Assembly: GCA_032690845.1 (NCBI GenBank)
Contig: CM064417.1
Span: 20,552,501 to 20,616,500 of the forward strand
Source: Eleusine coracana subsp. coracana
Taxonomy: Eukaryota > Streptophyta > Magnoliopsida > Poales > Poaceae
DNA: 64,000 bases
Reading direction: 5' to 3'
Shown here: positions 10,514-21,880 of the stretch, piece after piece
Layout: each line of letters opens with the position of its first letter
Numbering within the stretch: position 1 is the first letter of the stretch
The notes under the pieces: generated by a model
The model's database searches: none
What the model was told of the DNA's origin: nothing
The model's input: the letters and a program-made list of their open reading frames with translations, nothing else
Position numbers and translations under genes: made by a program

Positions 10514-11150
10514 CATAAGGAAATCACAAACTCATCCAAAACATGCCATATCATAAACTCCAACAACTAGAGTTGTTGTTTATTAGCCATTTTGCACCCA
10601 CTAAAACATAGAGGGGCTATTGTTATCATCATGCTAGTCTACCATTACCCAAAAAGATGAGGAGTAGAGGTTGTATACTTGAGATTCAAAGGGAGCTAAT
10701 AGAGCAACAATTCATCATTTCCATAGGCAAGGTAGAGACCAAGTTCTCAATTTTATTCAAAAATAGTAAATCTTTTTGCAAATTTTTATGACTTTTGATA
10801 AGACAGCAAGGTAAATCTTTTTGTGTTTTTTTTCACAACAAAGCAACTAGATAGAGGGGAGAGAGGAGAAGGATTTGATGGCAAACCTTGGTTTATGTAC
10901 CTCCCCAAGCTTAGGTCTTTGCAAGATTTATGTTTAAAAGAGGTGGTCACTGTAACGATGGATATTCAAGGCTCATAGTAGACACCCTTCAAATATTTGT
11001 CATTCCTTGCTTTTCTATAGCCTTCAAGAGCAGGCTTTAGGGGCTTAAGCCCCTCGCCGGCAGACTAAAGTGGTTGCGCGGCAGCACCTCGCCGGGCGAC
11101 AACACCTCGCTGGGCAGCAACACATGGTCGGGCACCGGCACATGGTCGGC
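10514..11150. repeat. Dispersed repeat W, copy 1
   Basis: Collinear with 56282-56895 from TAATCATAAGGAAATCAC to ATGGTCGG plus GGC, about 90% or better by eye. It is non-coding and unclassified. Copy 2 is cut by Athila-3 at 56896; copy 1 continues beyond. Confidence 0.8.
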
Positions 11151-12497
11151 TGGCGTGCCCACTTGATCCTTCTGCTGCGTGCTTGCTTTGTTGTTAATGG
11201 GAGTGCAACACGGAGTAGAGCCATGCGCTCTTTTTAGAAATCTTGGTCATGGCGAGACCCTCCTTTTTGCAAACTGTTTCAAGGGCAACATTGCTCATGC
11301 TTTAGCCACCCACGGCCTAAATGCCTTGCTCCCTGCAGAGATTAGGCCAGAGAAAGGGAGAAAAAGTAGGCCGAATGGCCATATTTGGCCGGGCGGCGGT
11401 TAGTGATCGGGCGGCCACATTTGACATTAAAACTGCCCAGTCGGGTAATCGTTTTTCATGAAAAATGACCCCCCCCCGGGCCTTGATTTCAGCCAAGTAA
11501 TTACCTGGCTGGGTTAGCATCCCGGACAGCCAGTTAGGTGGTCATCCAGCATGAAAAACGGCCTCCCGGTCAATGATCTTGGCCAGGTACTACCCTGACA
11601 GGATTAACAACACGGGGAGTCGGCCGGTTGATCATTTGGCCTTTAAATCAGCCAGTCGGCTGATAATCTCGACCGGGGTAGCACCATTCTTTTTTCAGTT
11701 TTTATTGTTTTTACATTTTTTCTATTATCCACGTTGAATCAGTAAAACAAAGAAGCAAAAACAAGCTAATCTAATGGTATATACGAGGGATATTGAAGGG
11801 GGGGGGGGGGTAAATATTGGTTACCTTCTGACGTGGGTTCAATTTTTACATCCCAAACAAAACGGTCTCCTTTTGCCATACCTGAATCTTCTTTTTGGCC
11901 TCTATGGCAGTGACCTTTTTAAGTTTTCTATTGTCCATTCTTTTTTTCATTTCCTTTTTTCTTCACTTGGTTCATTGATTTCCTGTAATTGTTAGCGCAA
12001 ATCTATTCGTCTACAATAGGCAAATCACTATTGATCCATCAATCAACCTAGACACCATGTCTAATTTGATCAATTAAGTTGGGAAAAAGAACGCATTTTC
12101 CTTATTTCACATCAAAGCATCATACAAAGATGACCATTTTTATGTTGTTTAGTTTATCATACAAGTGAATGCGATATGCAACCAAACAAGGAACACTTAT
12201 CACAGCCACAATTATACAATGGAAGGAATATTCTATATCATACTCATACGTGGGGCAAACAACCAAACAATGAATGCATAGCCCAATAAGTGATATGACA
12301 AGAATGTAATATTAGTTGATTCATTGAGAAGTATCGCAATACCACGGGCTTTTCTTTTGTGAAAACTCGCTGCAAGGTCAAGGCAACTTTGTCCAGTTTG
12401 TTCCACATTCAAACAAAATAGGGGTGATCCCGCTAAGGCTGGCGATGAATTTGCTCAATAGACAATCTCTATTAGTCTCAAAATCTTAGCCATTGCT

Positions 12498-12515
12498 TTC
12501 CCGGCAATGATGCCA
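12498..12515 (-). other. Primer-binding site beside LTR-Y
   Basis: The minus strand reads TGGCATCATTGCCGGGAA, a degenerate form of the tRNA-Asp site TGGCGCCGTTGCCGGGGA, four bases after the LTR end at 12520. It shows that the LTR to the right is a 5' LTR for an element reading leftward. Confidence 0.7.
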
Positions 12516-12519
12516 GAAA

Positions 12520-13260
12520 TGCTTGTTGGCGTTTGCTACTCTCTAAAGATAAAATCAATTAATTCCGCAAGCGCACGGAACACCATTGTAGCATTTCACC
12601 CGGGAGTATTTCAGGGTATCGTATTTCTCCTCAGGGAAGCAAGGCGTAAGAGTATCGAGAGTTAACAATCTTATGTCTATAAGGAAAACACCAACCAAAC
12701 CACAACGGGGATGAAAATGATGAGTGGGTAATATGGTGGACGCATCAAGAGAAGACCACACTACTTGTATTTAAAAGAGAAAAGTACAGCTAGTTGGGAG
12801 GACAATGAGTCAAGTTGGATTTCCTAAGTAATGATGTTCTAAAATTTCCAAGACAAGCGTCAAGTGTTGCCCCTGGAGCTGCTACTATTTACTAGCGATT
12901 CTATGGCTCACGTTTTGTTCACTTCAGGGCACGAAAATGATCCAGTAATATGGGTTGGTAACAAACCTCTGTACTAGTGGGTATGCTATCGCTAGACAAC
13001 CCTACTTGAGACTTCCCAAACGAGGTGGATTACTAAAGAGATGGACAGGTTGTCACCACCTGCCGCCTACCACACAGCCTGTGGGGACGAATGGATAACC
13101 AGCTAGCATTTACATAGGCACCACGCCTACACTCACACAAGATATTCTTTCGTAGATCTTTGCAGACGAACAGCTAGGAAATAACTATGTCTAAATCCCT
13201 TACTCAGGACGGCGACTCAATTAAGTCCTAGTCGGGAAACCCGTGAACATGTAAATCATG
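12520..13260 (-). mobile_element. LTR-Y, distal segment (R/U5 side)
   Basis: The plus strand begins TGCTTGTTGG, the complement of the CCAACAAGCA end seen in other Athila-like LTRs here (Athila-3 ends CAACAAGCA at 58448). It is interrupted at 13260 by the chromovirus, whose TSD TCATG (13256-13260) recurs at 19105-19109. The LTR continues at 19110. No coding. Confidence 0.7.
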
Positions 13261-13899
13261 TGATAGGTGTAGAGTGCCCGATCTTTCGGCGAGTGGAGAT
13301 AACTTCGATTTGGTGGATGTTGACCCTCACGATCCAACTACGACGAGCAAGCCGAAGCGCCAATGCAATCACTGAACGAACTTCCGGAGGATATTAACCT
13401 TGTGGTAAACAAGATCAACCTGATCATGAGGATCAATTCTTACGCGCAATCGAAGAACGAGCAAGAATTAGAGGCGAGCAATCTGATGTATTACACGAAG
13501 GTGGAGTTCTGAATTCACGTCGAGAGACGGATGTATAGCTAAGCTAAACTTAAAACAAAACTCAAAGATTGCAAGGGGCGCAGCCCTTGACTATATAGGG
13601 GGAGGACGAGGCATCTAGGACCGGCTGAAGTGGAGAGGCGCGCGGTGGAGAGGGAGTCGTGCGACTTGGGCCACGTGGGCCTTCAGGTGGCATCATCCTG
13701 GGCCGTCATTCCTTAGCATCAAAACCGTCTTCAATTCCTGGGCTCGAGCTCTATGATTGGGCCCTTGTACGTCGTCGTCTCGTTAGAGGATGGATCCGTA
13801 ACTCGAGGAGACGCGATGACGAGAGGTGGAGGCATGACAACTTGGTTTGGCGCGCCATCTTCTGTCGTCATTATTCGTATGTCGTTGATGTCCTCATAA
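13261..13899 (-). mobile_element. 3' LTR of chromovirus (639 bp)
   Basis: Plus strand starts TGATAGGTGTAG and ends GTCCTCATAA; the minus-strand start is TTATGAGGAC where the other copy has TGATGAGGAC. A purine-rich AAGAAGGGGAGGA tract precedes it on the minus strand, as expected for a polypurine tract. A TATA-like CTATATA is at 13591-13597. The pol stop codon lies inside this LTR at 13731. Confidence 0.85.
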
Positions 13900-14837
13900 T
13901 CCTCCCCTTCTTGAAGTGAAGTCGTCCTCAATGGCAACTCATCATCCTCACCCAAGTATGGTTTCCAATATGCAACATTAAAACTAGTGAAAACACCAAA
14001 CTCCATGGGCAAGTCAAGAACATAAGCATTATCGTTAATCTTGGTTAGCACTTTAAAAGGACCAGCAGCACGAGGCATCACTTTAGAACGACGCAAAGTA
14101 GGAAATCTATCTTTATGCAAGTGCAACCAAACAAAATCACCAGGTTCAAAAGAAATATGTTTTCTACCTTTACTACCAGCAACTTGATACTTTTTATTAG
14201 CAACGACAATGTTGTGTTGTGTTTCTTCATGCAATTGTTTCATGTGATCAATATGAGCAAGAGCATCAAGATATGGTTCATCTTCAGCATCAATAGCAAA
14301 CAAATCAATAGACGCCTTAGGAACATAGCCATAAACAACCTCAAAAGGACACATCTTAGTGGCAGAATGTGTAGCACGATTATAAGCAAATTCAACATGA
14401 GGTAAACAATTTTCCCAGCGTCTCAAATTTTTATCTAAAACAGCTCTAAGCATAGCAGACAAAGTTCTATTTACTACCTCAGTTTGCCCATCAGTTTGAG
14501 GATGACAAGTAGTACTAAAGAGCAGCTTAGTTCCTAATTTATTCCAAAGAGAACGCCAAAAATGACTAAGAAACTTAGCATCACGATCAGAGATAATTGT
14601 TTTAGGAATTCCATGCAATCTAACAATCTCTCTAAAGAACAATTCAGTAACATTTGAGGCATCATCAGTTTTATGACAAGGTATAAAGTGAGCCATTTTA
14701 GAGAAACGATCAACAACCACAAAAATACTGTCCCTCCCCTTCTTAGTGCGAGGCAATCCCAAAACAAAATCCATCGAAATATCATGCCAAGGAGAAGCGG
14801 GAACAGGCAAGGGCATATACAAATCATGATTACCCAA
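13731..14837 (-). pseudogene. Integrase core and C-terminus of chromovirus, running into the LTR
   Basis: A 368-codon frame. The catalytic DD35E triad is visible: Asp23 (SMDFVLG), Asp84 (ISDRDAKF) and Glu120 (GQTEVVNR), with 35 residues between the last two. A GPF/Y-type module (AAGPFKVLTKINDNAYVLDL) follows at about residues 258-280. The tail (PYLGEDDELP, then GEDYEDI) is coded across the LTR boundary at 13899 and stops at 13731. This is a long intact frame, but the integrase N-terminal zinc module (14853-15000) is separated by a stop near 14850. In the family, integrase inserts cDNA and the C-terminal tail can steer targeting. Confidence 0.85.
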
Positions 14838-14852
14838 ATGAGATTTAGCTTT

Positions 14853-15385
14853 TTAACATGTAGTACAACGTGCAACAAGGCGCTCAACATCACGGCGCAT
14901 CCGTGGCCAAAAGAAATGGTCGGCCAACACCTCATGTGTCTTGAAAATGCCGAAGTGACCCATAAGACCACCTCTATGCGCCTCCTGTAACAACAAAAGA
15001 CGAACCGAGCTAGCTGGAATACACAGCTTGTTAGCACGAAACAGGAACCCATCCTGCATATAAAATTTGCCCCAAGGTTTGCCATCCTTACAATGCATCA
15101 TAATATCATGAAAATCAACATCATTCACATATTGATCTTTCAAAGCTTGCAAACCAAAGGTTTTAAAGTCTAATTGGGACAGCATCATATAACGATGAGA
15201 CAAAGCATCGGCAATCACATTTTCCTTCCCGTTTTTATGTTTAATGATGTATGGAAAAGATTCAATAAATTCAACCCATTTAGCATGACGACGATTCAGA
15301 TTAGTTTGGGTTCTAATATGTTTCAAAGCCTCATGATCAGAATGAATAATAAATTCGTGAGGCCATAAATAATGCTGCCATGTAA
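14853..15385 (-). pseudogene. RNase H remnant and integrase zinc-binding domain
   Basis: The frame 15326-14853 begins just after an RNase H piece (reading HSDHEALKH near 15345) and includes the GKENVIADALSH segment near the RNase H end, then the HHCC region (LLLQEAHRGGLMGHFGIFKT ... CTTC). The first two thirds of RNase H, with its first catalytic Asp and Glu, are missing: the RT frame reaches an APLL motif near 15390 and the sequence then jumps straight to the QHYLWP region. This is an internal deletion of an estimated 150-200 bp. The stop near 14850 splits integrase. Confidence 0.75.
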
Positions 15386-16937
15386 GAGAGGAGCATGAGT
15401 TAACCGTTCCTTTAAAGTGTTGAATGCGTCATCTTGTGGTGCGCCCCACTCAAATGGCGCACCCTTCTTGGTCAGCTCGTGTAATGGTGCAGCAATAGAA
15501 CTGAAATCCCGCACAAAACGACGATAGAAGCCTGCAAGACCAAGAAAACTACGAACCTGTGTGACCTTCGTCGGTTGGGGCCAACTCTGAATGGCGTCCA
15601 CCTTGCTGCTATCGACCTCAATGCCCTGTGGAGTAACAACATATCCAAGAAATGAAACACGTTGCGTGCAAAAAGTGCATTTTTCCATGTTCCCAAACAA
15701 GTGAGCAGCACGCAAAGCATCAAAAACAGCACGCAAATGATCTAAATGCTCATTCATGGATTTGCTGTATATAAGGATATCATCAAAATAGACAACAACA
15801 AATATTCCAATGAAAGGCTGAAGAACTTCATTCATTAAGCGCATAAAAGTGCTAGGAGCATTAGACAATCCAAATGGCATAACCAACCATTCATACAAGC
15901 CAAATTTAGTTTTAAAAGCCATTTTCCATTTATCTCCTAATTTCATTCTTATTTGATGGTAACCACTACGCAAATCAACCTTAGAAAAAACTATGGCACC
16001 ACTAAGTTCATCAAGCATATCATCAAGGCGTGGTATAGGATATCGGTAACGAATTGTAATTGTTAATTGCACGACAATCTACACACATACGCCAAAAACC
16101 ATCTTTCTTAGGAACAAGCAAAACAGGAACCGAACAAGGGCTGAGAGACTCATGAATGTAACCTTTATCAAGCAATGCCTGCACCTGACGCTGAATTTCT
16201 TTCGTCTCCTCAGGATTTGTGCGGTACGGGGCGCGATTAGGAAGCTGCACGCCTGGAATTAAATCAATCTGATGTTCTATGCCACGAATAGGAGGAAGAC
16301 CTGGCAGCAGTTCAGTGGGAAAAACATCTTTATAGTCCTGCAAAAGGTTAGCAACAGCAGGAGGAATATGCAACATAGGCGCCTCATCTAGTGAAACAAG
16401 CATTCGAGAGTAAACTAGCGCATAGCAAAGCAGATTAGCAACATGTAATTCATCAAAATTAGCACGTGTAGCAAGCAAGATAGGGTTATTCAATTTGATC
16501 TCATGTTGAACAGGTGCAACAGGAGGCGATGTAACCAATTTTGCAGCTTTTATCGCTCGAGCAATATCATCTTTAAAAACTTGTTCAGGTGTCATAGGAT
16601 GAATAACAATTTTCTGACCCTTAAACATGAAGGAATAATAATTGGAGCGACCATGATGAACACTATCAACATCATATTGCCAAGGACGGCCAAGCAACAA
16701 AGAGCATGCTTCCATTGGAACAACATCACAATCTACAAAATCAGAATAGGCGCCAAGAGAGAAAGGAACACGTACCGAGCACGTTACCTTTATTTTGGCG
16801 CCATCATTAAGCCATTGAACGTGATAAGGATGTGGATGCTTCCTTATTGGCAATGACAACTGCTCCACCAAGGTCGTACTAGCCAAATTGTTGCAACTGC
16901 CACCATCGATGATTATACGGACCGCTCGTTCTTGCAC
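15386..16937 (-). pseudogene. Protease and reverse transcriptase of chromovirus, frameshifted
   Basis: The frame 16937-16023 holds a chromovirus-type protease (IIIDGGSCNNLAS near its start; LLLGRPW about 70 residues later) and the first RT motifs (LVPKKDGFWRMCVDCRAINN). A frameshift near 16065 moves to the frame 16072-15323, which holds KVDLRSGYHQIRM, the MPFGLSNAPSTF block, the active-site YFDDILIYS (near 15785) and FLGYVV. The RT core residues, including both Asp of YFDD, are present. The family enzyme copies element RNA into cDNA; here the frameshift and the RNase H deletion prevent function. Confidence 0.85.
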
Positions 16938-16967
16938 AACGTCTTTGATATGAAAAATGTTGTGGCG

Positions 16968-17984
16968 CTAATGCTTTTCATCCTGAACGACCTGTGTACT
17001 AAAAACACGCTGCACAACAAGAGTGGCATACCTGTCGACGGCACTAGAGTCGACATGAAGCTCCGTATTATCTGCATGATTAGTGGCAAGCATAGTCTGC
17101 TGAATATCCTCAGAATCACTAGCAGAAGAATACCCACCATCGTCACGAATCAACATAGTTCGTTTATTTGGACAATCGCATATCACATGACCAAATCCTC
17201 GGCAACAGTGACACTGAATATCACGAGCTCGTCCAGACGACGAGGAGGATGGCACGATCGAGGCAGATTTGGCCGTGGATGGAGCACTCGACTTGAACGT
17301 GGTCGAGGAGTGGTCGCGCGGCGTGGAAGAAGGTGTCGACTGTGGAGCTGAAGGCGTCTTGGACCCTACAAAAATGTTAGGTCTTGACGAAGATTGTCGA
17401 TCCTGCACTTCATGTTCAGCTTTACAAGCATATTCAAATAAGGTGGTCATATCATCATAATGCTTATAATCAAGAATATTCTGAATTTCACGATTTAACC
17501 CACCCCTAAAGCGAGCCATAGCAGCATCATCCAGTTCAACTAAACCACAGCGAATCATACCCTTTTGCAAAGCTTGATACTAATCCTCTACGGAAAGTGA
17601 ACCTTGTTGAAAACACTGTATTTGATTAAGCAAATCTCTAGCATAATATGACGGCACAAAACGATGACGCATAGCAGCTTTTAATGTCGTCCAAGTGGCT
17701 AGAATATTATCAGGATATCTTTGTCTATACTCACGCCACCAAAGAAAAGCAAATTCAGTAAACTCACTAATAGCGGCCTTAACTTGTAAATTAGCAGGAA
17801 TATCATGGCATGCAAATTTTTGTTCAACCTCTAATTCCCAATCAAGATAAGCACCCGGATCATATTTGCCATTAAAAGTGGGAATACGAAATTTTATTTT
17901 GGAAAAAGAATCATTAATAGGAACACGTACCCTACGAGCACGACCACGGCGATTGTAGGGACACACGAAACCGAATAGAACCAA
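16968..17984 (-). pseudogene. gag of chromovirus with zinc knuckle, one internal stop
   Basis: Two adjoining frames (17984-17580 and 17570-16968) separated by a stop near 17580. The first contains a typical Ty3/gypsy capsid region (FNGKYDPGAYLDWELEVEQ, then WWREYRQRYP). The second contains FRGGLNREIQ, a Ser/Pro/Thr-rich linker, and a CX2CX4HX4C zinc knuckle (CHCCRGFGHVICDC). A stop near 16968 separates it from the protease frame that begins at 16937. Confidence 0.8.
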
Positions 17985-17995
17985 ACACAGGGCGA

Positions 17996-18126
17996 GGCGA
18001 GCGGGTCACGACGTAACAGAGTAGGACTCGATCGGCGAGGCGAGCGGGTCATGACATAACCGAGTAGGACTCGATCGGCAAGGCGAGCGGGTCATGACGT
18101 AACCGAGTAGGACTCGATCGGCGAGG
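17996..18126. repeat. 43 bp tandem repeat, three copies, in chromovirus leader
   Basis: The unit begins GGCGAGCGGGTCAYGACRTA and ends GGACTCGATCGGCGA, with GCGGGTC starts at 18001, 18044 and 18087. Each unit carries CGATCGGCGA or CGATCGGCAA. It lies between the primer site and gag. Confidence 0.85.
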
Positions 18127-18451
18127 CAGTGATTCACCCGGACTCACGGTGTAGCGAAAAAACTTGGCAAGCGATCGGCTGACCACAACTTGGCAAGCAA
18201 GACGGGGTAAACAGATGCGGCGGAAAGCAAACTGTGGTGATGAAAACACGTGACACGGCGGAAGGATACGACGATGATAGGAAGAAAACAATGAAACACA
18301 GTGTACCGGCAACGATCAAAAGCGAAAGCACAAAAACTCAACAACGCAAATTATTGAACGAAAGGGCGAGGCTCAAAACCGTACTGGGGTAAACTTTTTT
18401 TTTTGTAGTTTTCAGTTTATGTGGACTTGGATAAACTCACCGAGAAACACT

Positions 18452-18465
18452 GGAATCTGATACCA
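18452..18465 (-). other. Primer-binding site of chromovirus (tRNA-iMet type)
   Basis: The minus strand reads TGGTATCAGATTCC; the first nine or ten bases match the initiator-Met site TGGTATCAGAGC. It lies two bases from the LTR end. Confidence 0.8.
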
Positions 18466-18467
18466 CT

Positions 18468-19104
18468 TGATAGGTGTAGAGTGCCCGATCTTTCGACGAG
18501 TAGAGATAACTACGATTTGGTGGATGTTGACCCTCACGATCCAACTACAACGAGCAAGCCGAAGCGCCAATGCAATCGCTGAACCAACTTCCGGAGGATA
18601 TTAACCTTGCGATAAACAAGATCAACCTGATCACGAGGATCAATTCTTACGCGCAATCGAAGAACAAGCAAGAATTAGAGGCGAGCAATCTGATGTATTG
18701 CACGAAGGTGGAGTTCTGAATTCACGTCGAGAGACGGATGTATAGCTAAGCTAAACTTAAAACAAAACTCGAAGATTTCAAGGGGCGCAGCCCTTGACTA
18801 TATAGGGGGAGGACGAGGCATCTAGGGCCGGCTGAAGTGGAGAGGCGGGCGGTGGAGAGGGAGTCGTGCGACTTGGGCCACGTGGGCCTTCAGGCGGCAT
18901 CATCCTAGGCCGTCGTTCCTTAGCATCAAAACCGTCTTCAATTCCTGGGCTCAAGCTCTAGTGATTGGGCCCTTGTACGTCATCGTCTCATTAGAAGATG
19001 GATCCGTAACTCGAGGCACGACGACGAGAGGTGGAGGCGTGACAACTTGGTTTGGCGCGCCATCTTCTGTCGTCATTATTCGTATGTCGTTGATGTCCTC
19101 ATCA
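18468..19104 (-). mobile_element. 5' LTR of chromovirus (637 bp)
   Basis: Plus strand TGATAGGTGTAG ... GTCCTCATCA. Collinear with 13261-13899, with about 15 differences over the first 390 bp by eye, largely transitions. The TATA-like CTATATA is at 18798-18804. Confidence 0.85.
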
Positions 19105-19109
19105 TCATG

Positions 19110-20143
19110 GAAACACTCTCAAAATGTGCAACAAGGAAACAACTACAAAGCTTAAGAAGGCACTATCAGACTTGGACAAATAAAATAACAAACATCTTTA
19201 TATTTGAGGCATAAGTCTTATAGAAGAAAAGATAAAAGAGAACTTATACCAAGGCTTCCGACAAATCTGGAATCCCAAGGAGAAGCTCTCAACTCGACTC
19301 TAACTCCCAAGCTAACTATCCTACTCTACATTGTAGCAGAAGTAGTGGGAAAGTAGTCTTCTTGATGTCCCTCTTCTGCCGAATTTTCCCTCTATTTATA
19401 GGTGGCAATGGGCAGGGGGGTATTTGTAGGTGAAGTAGAGTCAGTACACCAAAGTCGATCCGCCAGGCGGCGGGCCATGCCAGGCGGCATGCACCACCGG
19501 GCGGCCCTTGGATCGTGTCGGTTTCTCGACTGACCTTCTCCTGATGGCTTGGATTTGATACCGATGGTGGTTATTTAGTCGGTAGCCACCGGCTCTCTTC
19601 TTTTGGGGCCGGCAGACCTCATAGGCATCATGGGCTGGCAACCCCGGGTGGCAGGCCAGGTCGGGCGGCAAGCTAGGCTAGGCAGAGGCCTAGGCCAGGC
19701 GGCGGCCCATGTTGGGCGGCGGCCTTGGCCGGGTGTCGACCCTTGTCGAGTTGCCTCTTGTCCTCTCCCGGTTAGGCCACTTGATGGCCTTCTTTCCTTC
19801 GCCATATTTCACTTGTCTTGGTCCAGGTGGAGAAAATGGTGTCATGGTGGAGTATTTTGCAGCCGGGTGCTAATTTCACATATAATTGACCCTGTCGACT
19901 GGAGCCTAATTTCAGCCGTAAATGACCCTGTCGGCCGATGAAAATGGCTGTTTCACAGTGGTGATCGGCCGACGGGGTGTTTCTTCGTGTTTTTGCATAT
20001 TTTGGCTCTTTTATACCTGCAAAAACATATCTCTCCAAAACTCGTGGAATCTTATTAGTTTAAATAAATATTTATTGAACTAAGGTCTTTACCTTGCATT
20101 TCCCGATCGGTTGGCGGCCGATATTGGGTTTTATCGACCACCA
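19110..20143 (-). mobile_element. LTR-Y, proximal segment (U3 side)
   Basis: Continues the LTR interrupted at 13260. On the minus strand it starts TGGTGGTCGATAAAAC (20143). It has a plausible TATA, CCTATAAATAGAGGG, near 19395, and a U3 rich in TCGG/CCGA motifs (TCGGCCGA at 19931-19938 and 19975-19982; CCCGATCGG near 20103). The start is inferred from similarity loss and the TG/CA rule. Open frames here (19441-20038) are GC-driven and not genes. Confidence 0.65.
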
Positions 20144-20172
20144 ATAGTGATACTTACTGAACTCCCCCACAC

Positions 20173-20811
20173 TTAGACTTTTGTATCACTTACACATAAT
20201 AAATCAAGTGTGTAGTGTTGCAACCTTCTCGTAGTAGGTTCCATCACCAAAAGTACCAAGGTATCAAGTTGATGCAGCTCCCATGTTCTTAGGCATAGTG
20301 TGACCATCGTTCTTTTTAATCTCCAGCTAAAAGGGTTAGTGACGAAAAATACCCGAAGGCAAATATATCCTAAAAACATACGCTTGCAATTATTAAATAA
20401 GGGAAAAGGAATGACAATCCGGGCCATCTCTCAGCAGTGCTTTGTTTATAGTCAGAAGCTTGACTAAGGGGACTTCATGTTGCAGCTATCATTAGTGATG
20501 TAGTTCCTATCTTACCGCCAATTATTGATGATGTATCAATGAAGTCTTAGCTGCAAGGTTAGTGCCAAAATGCAACTATGAGATTTGCAAAATTTATGAT
20601 AAACAAAAACATCTACAACCATCCTTCAAAACATTTTACTAATGAGGGCCTTAAGGTGGTTGTAGTCCTTGTATGTGCCCTTAGCAATAATTTTTATTGA
20701 CTCTAGAGATTCCTCATATGAGCATGTATCTTGTGGTTGTTCAAGAAATAAGCTTTCATGCTCATCAATTGAATTACTTCCTTCTATCTCTAGAGTCAAT
20801 GTCTCTAACAA
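20173..20811 (-). pseudogene. C-terminal tail region of Athila-2 (minus copy)
   Basis: The frame 20811-20626 matches 31669-31850 of the plus copy: ESIKIIAKGTYKDYNHLKAL here, ESIKIIAKNTSEDYSHLKAL there. The frame 20427-20173 parallels 31961-32263. The function is unknown. It lies between the last protease-like domain and the polypurine-like tract. Confidence 0.55.
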
Positions 20812-20895
20812 TCTAATGGTCTAAAGGTTCTTCTCCTCGAGAATTTCATTGAGAAAGCTTATCGGTGATTTTTCATCACCGCAGAGAATGAAATA

Positions 20896-21581
20896 TTAAA
20901 GACCAAGGGGGAAAGGCTTAGGCAAGAAGGATGACGGCTCAGTTTCAAAATAATTAATAGTTTCTCCCAAATTGTCTCCCCCTTGGATGCAATACTTCGC
21001 GTCCTCATAAAGAACAAACCTCAGTGATGCGTATTGGGAAACATACATCACCTCCTCAAGTGGGGTGTGCTTGAGATGTGGCCGCACCAAAAGATTTTCT
21101 AAGCAATGGGCATTGATGGCGAAAGCGATTTTTCTAAGCTCATCATGTTGGGTCCCTTGAGATGCATCCTTACGCTGAAGGCTTTCTAGTGGGAAGCCTA
21201 TGAGAAGTTCAAAGTTGATGATAAAAAAGACGTGGAGGTCTAGGTGAACTTCGACTTTATCCATCCCAACTGGTATAGCCCTCACGATCCCCCGACATGA
21301 AAGGTTACTCCCAAGGCATCCTTGACGAGTGTGTCATTTGGCACAAGAGGTATGTCATTCCAAAGTTGCCAAGCTATGAACTCAGGGATGATATTAACTC
21401 CTATGGTGGAATCATGAAGGGCTTCTACAACATTTCCCTTTATATAACAGCGAATGGTAGAGGAAGATGAAGAGATTTGGGTTTCCTTTAGAGAATGTCT
21501 TTCTTCCTTCAATAACTCCTTGTTCATGGACTCCTTGAGGATTTCTTCTTGGAAAGGCTTGGGAGGTGAACAGGGTGCCAT
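20896..21581 (-). pseudogene. Third retropepsin-like domain, minus copy
   Basis: Two frames (21581-21282 and 21285-20896) cover a domain with STIGVNIIPEFIAWQL, where an active protease would have D-T/S-G-A, and ELLIGFPLESL, equivalent to the usual I-L-G-R-P. The first-Asp position is Thr. The plus copy at 30939-31733 has PTIGANIIPEYIAWQL and ELLIGFPLENF. A frameshift near 21284 splits it. Confidence 0.65.
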
Positions 21582-21880
21582 AGGATTCTTTTGCTAGAAG
21601 TGATTCGAGGTGTTTTCATGTTTATCATATAGCTCTTCCTCAAACTCGACCGGCAACCCTGAAGATAGAATTTCTCCTGCCTTCTGAGTGGTCTCAATAG
21701 TAGAATTGAAAGGTGAGATAGCAATTGGCTCGAATTCAGTTGTTTAGAGACCCTCATGGGTTGGCTTGCCTTCCCCCTAGGTAAATTTCCGATCTTGTTC
21801 ATTTAGGATAGATCGAGGGGGCTCAAAAGGGAATGTTTCCATCACCTCATTGATTGGCTCAACCCTTGGGAGAGATTCTA

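Larger units (their letters stand above)
10226..12515 (-). other. Non-coding internal region next to LTR-Y
   Basis: About 2.3 kb without a convincing gene. It lies just downstream, on the minus strand, of the LTR-Y primer site, so it is probably the internal region of a non-autonomous element (inference). 10514-11150 is a direct repeat of 56282-56895. 11040-11660 has many GGTCGG/CCGGCA-type GC motifs. A minus-strand CCTAAGCTTGGGGAGG (near 10900) resembles a polypurine tract. G13 lies at 11798-11810 and C9 at 11469-11477. The frames at 11179-11403 and 11774-11995 match no family I know. Confidence 0.5.
13261..19104 (-). mobile_element. Chromovirus-type Ty3/gypsy element, CRM-like, full-length but dead
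   Basis: Complete element of 5844 bp with LTRs 13261-13899 and 18468-19104, a perfect TSD TCATG (13256-13260, 19105-19109), an iMet-type primer site at 18452-18465, gag with zinc knuckle, protease, RT, a remnant of RNase H, and integrase with GPF motif. The pol frame runs on into the 3' LTR, a known habit of CRM centromeric elements and some relatives; CRM membership is inference. The LTRs differ by roughly 3-4% by eye, so it is not recent. A stop in gag, a frameshift in RT and a deletion across RNase H make it non-functional. It sits inside LTR-Y. Confidence 0.9.

Noticed and set aside
14115..14405. Plus-strand frame inside the chromovirus integrase region
   Set aside because: It is an antisense shadow of a clear integrase frame on the minus strand.
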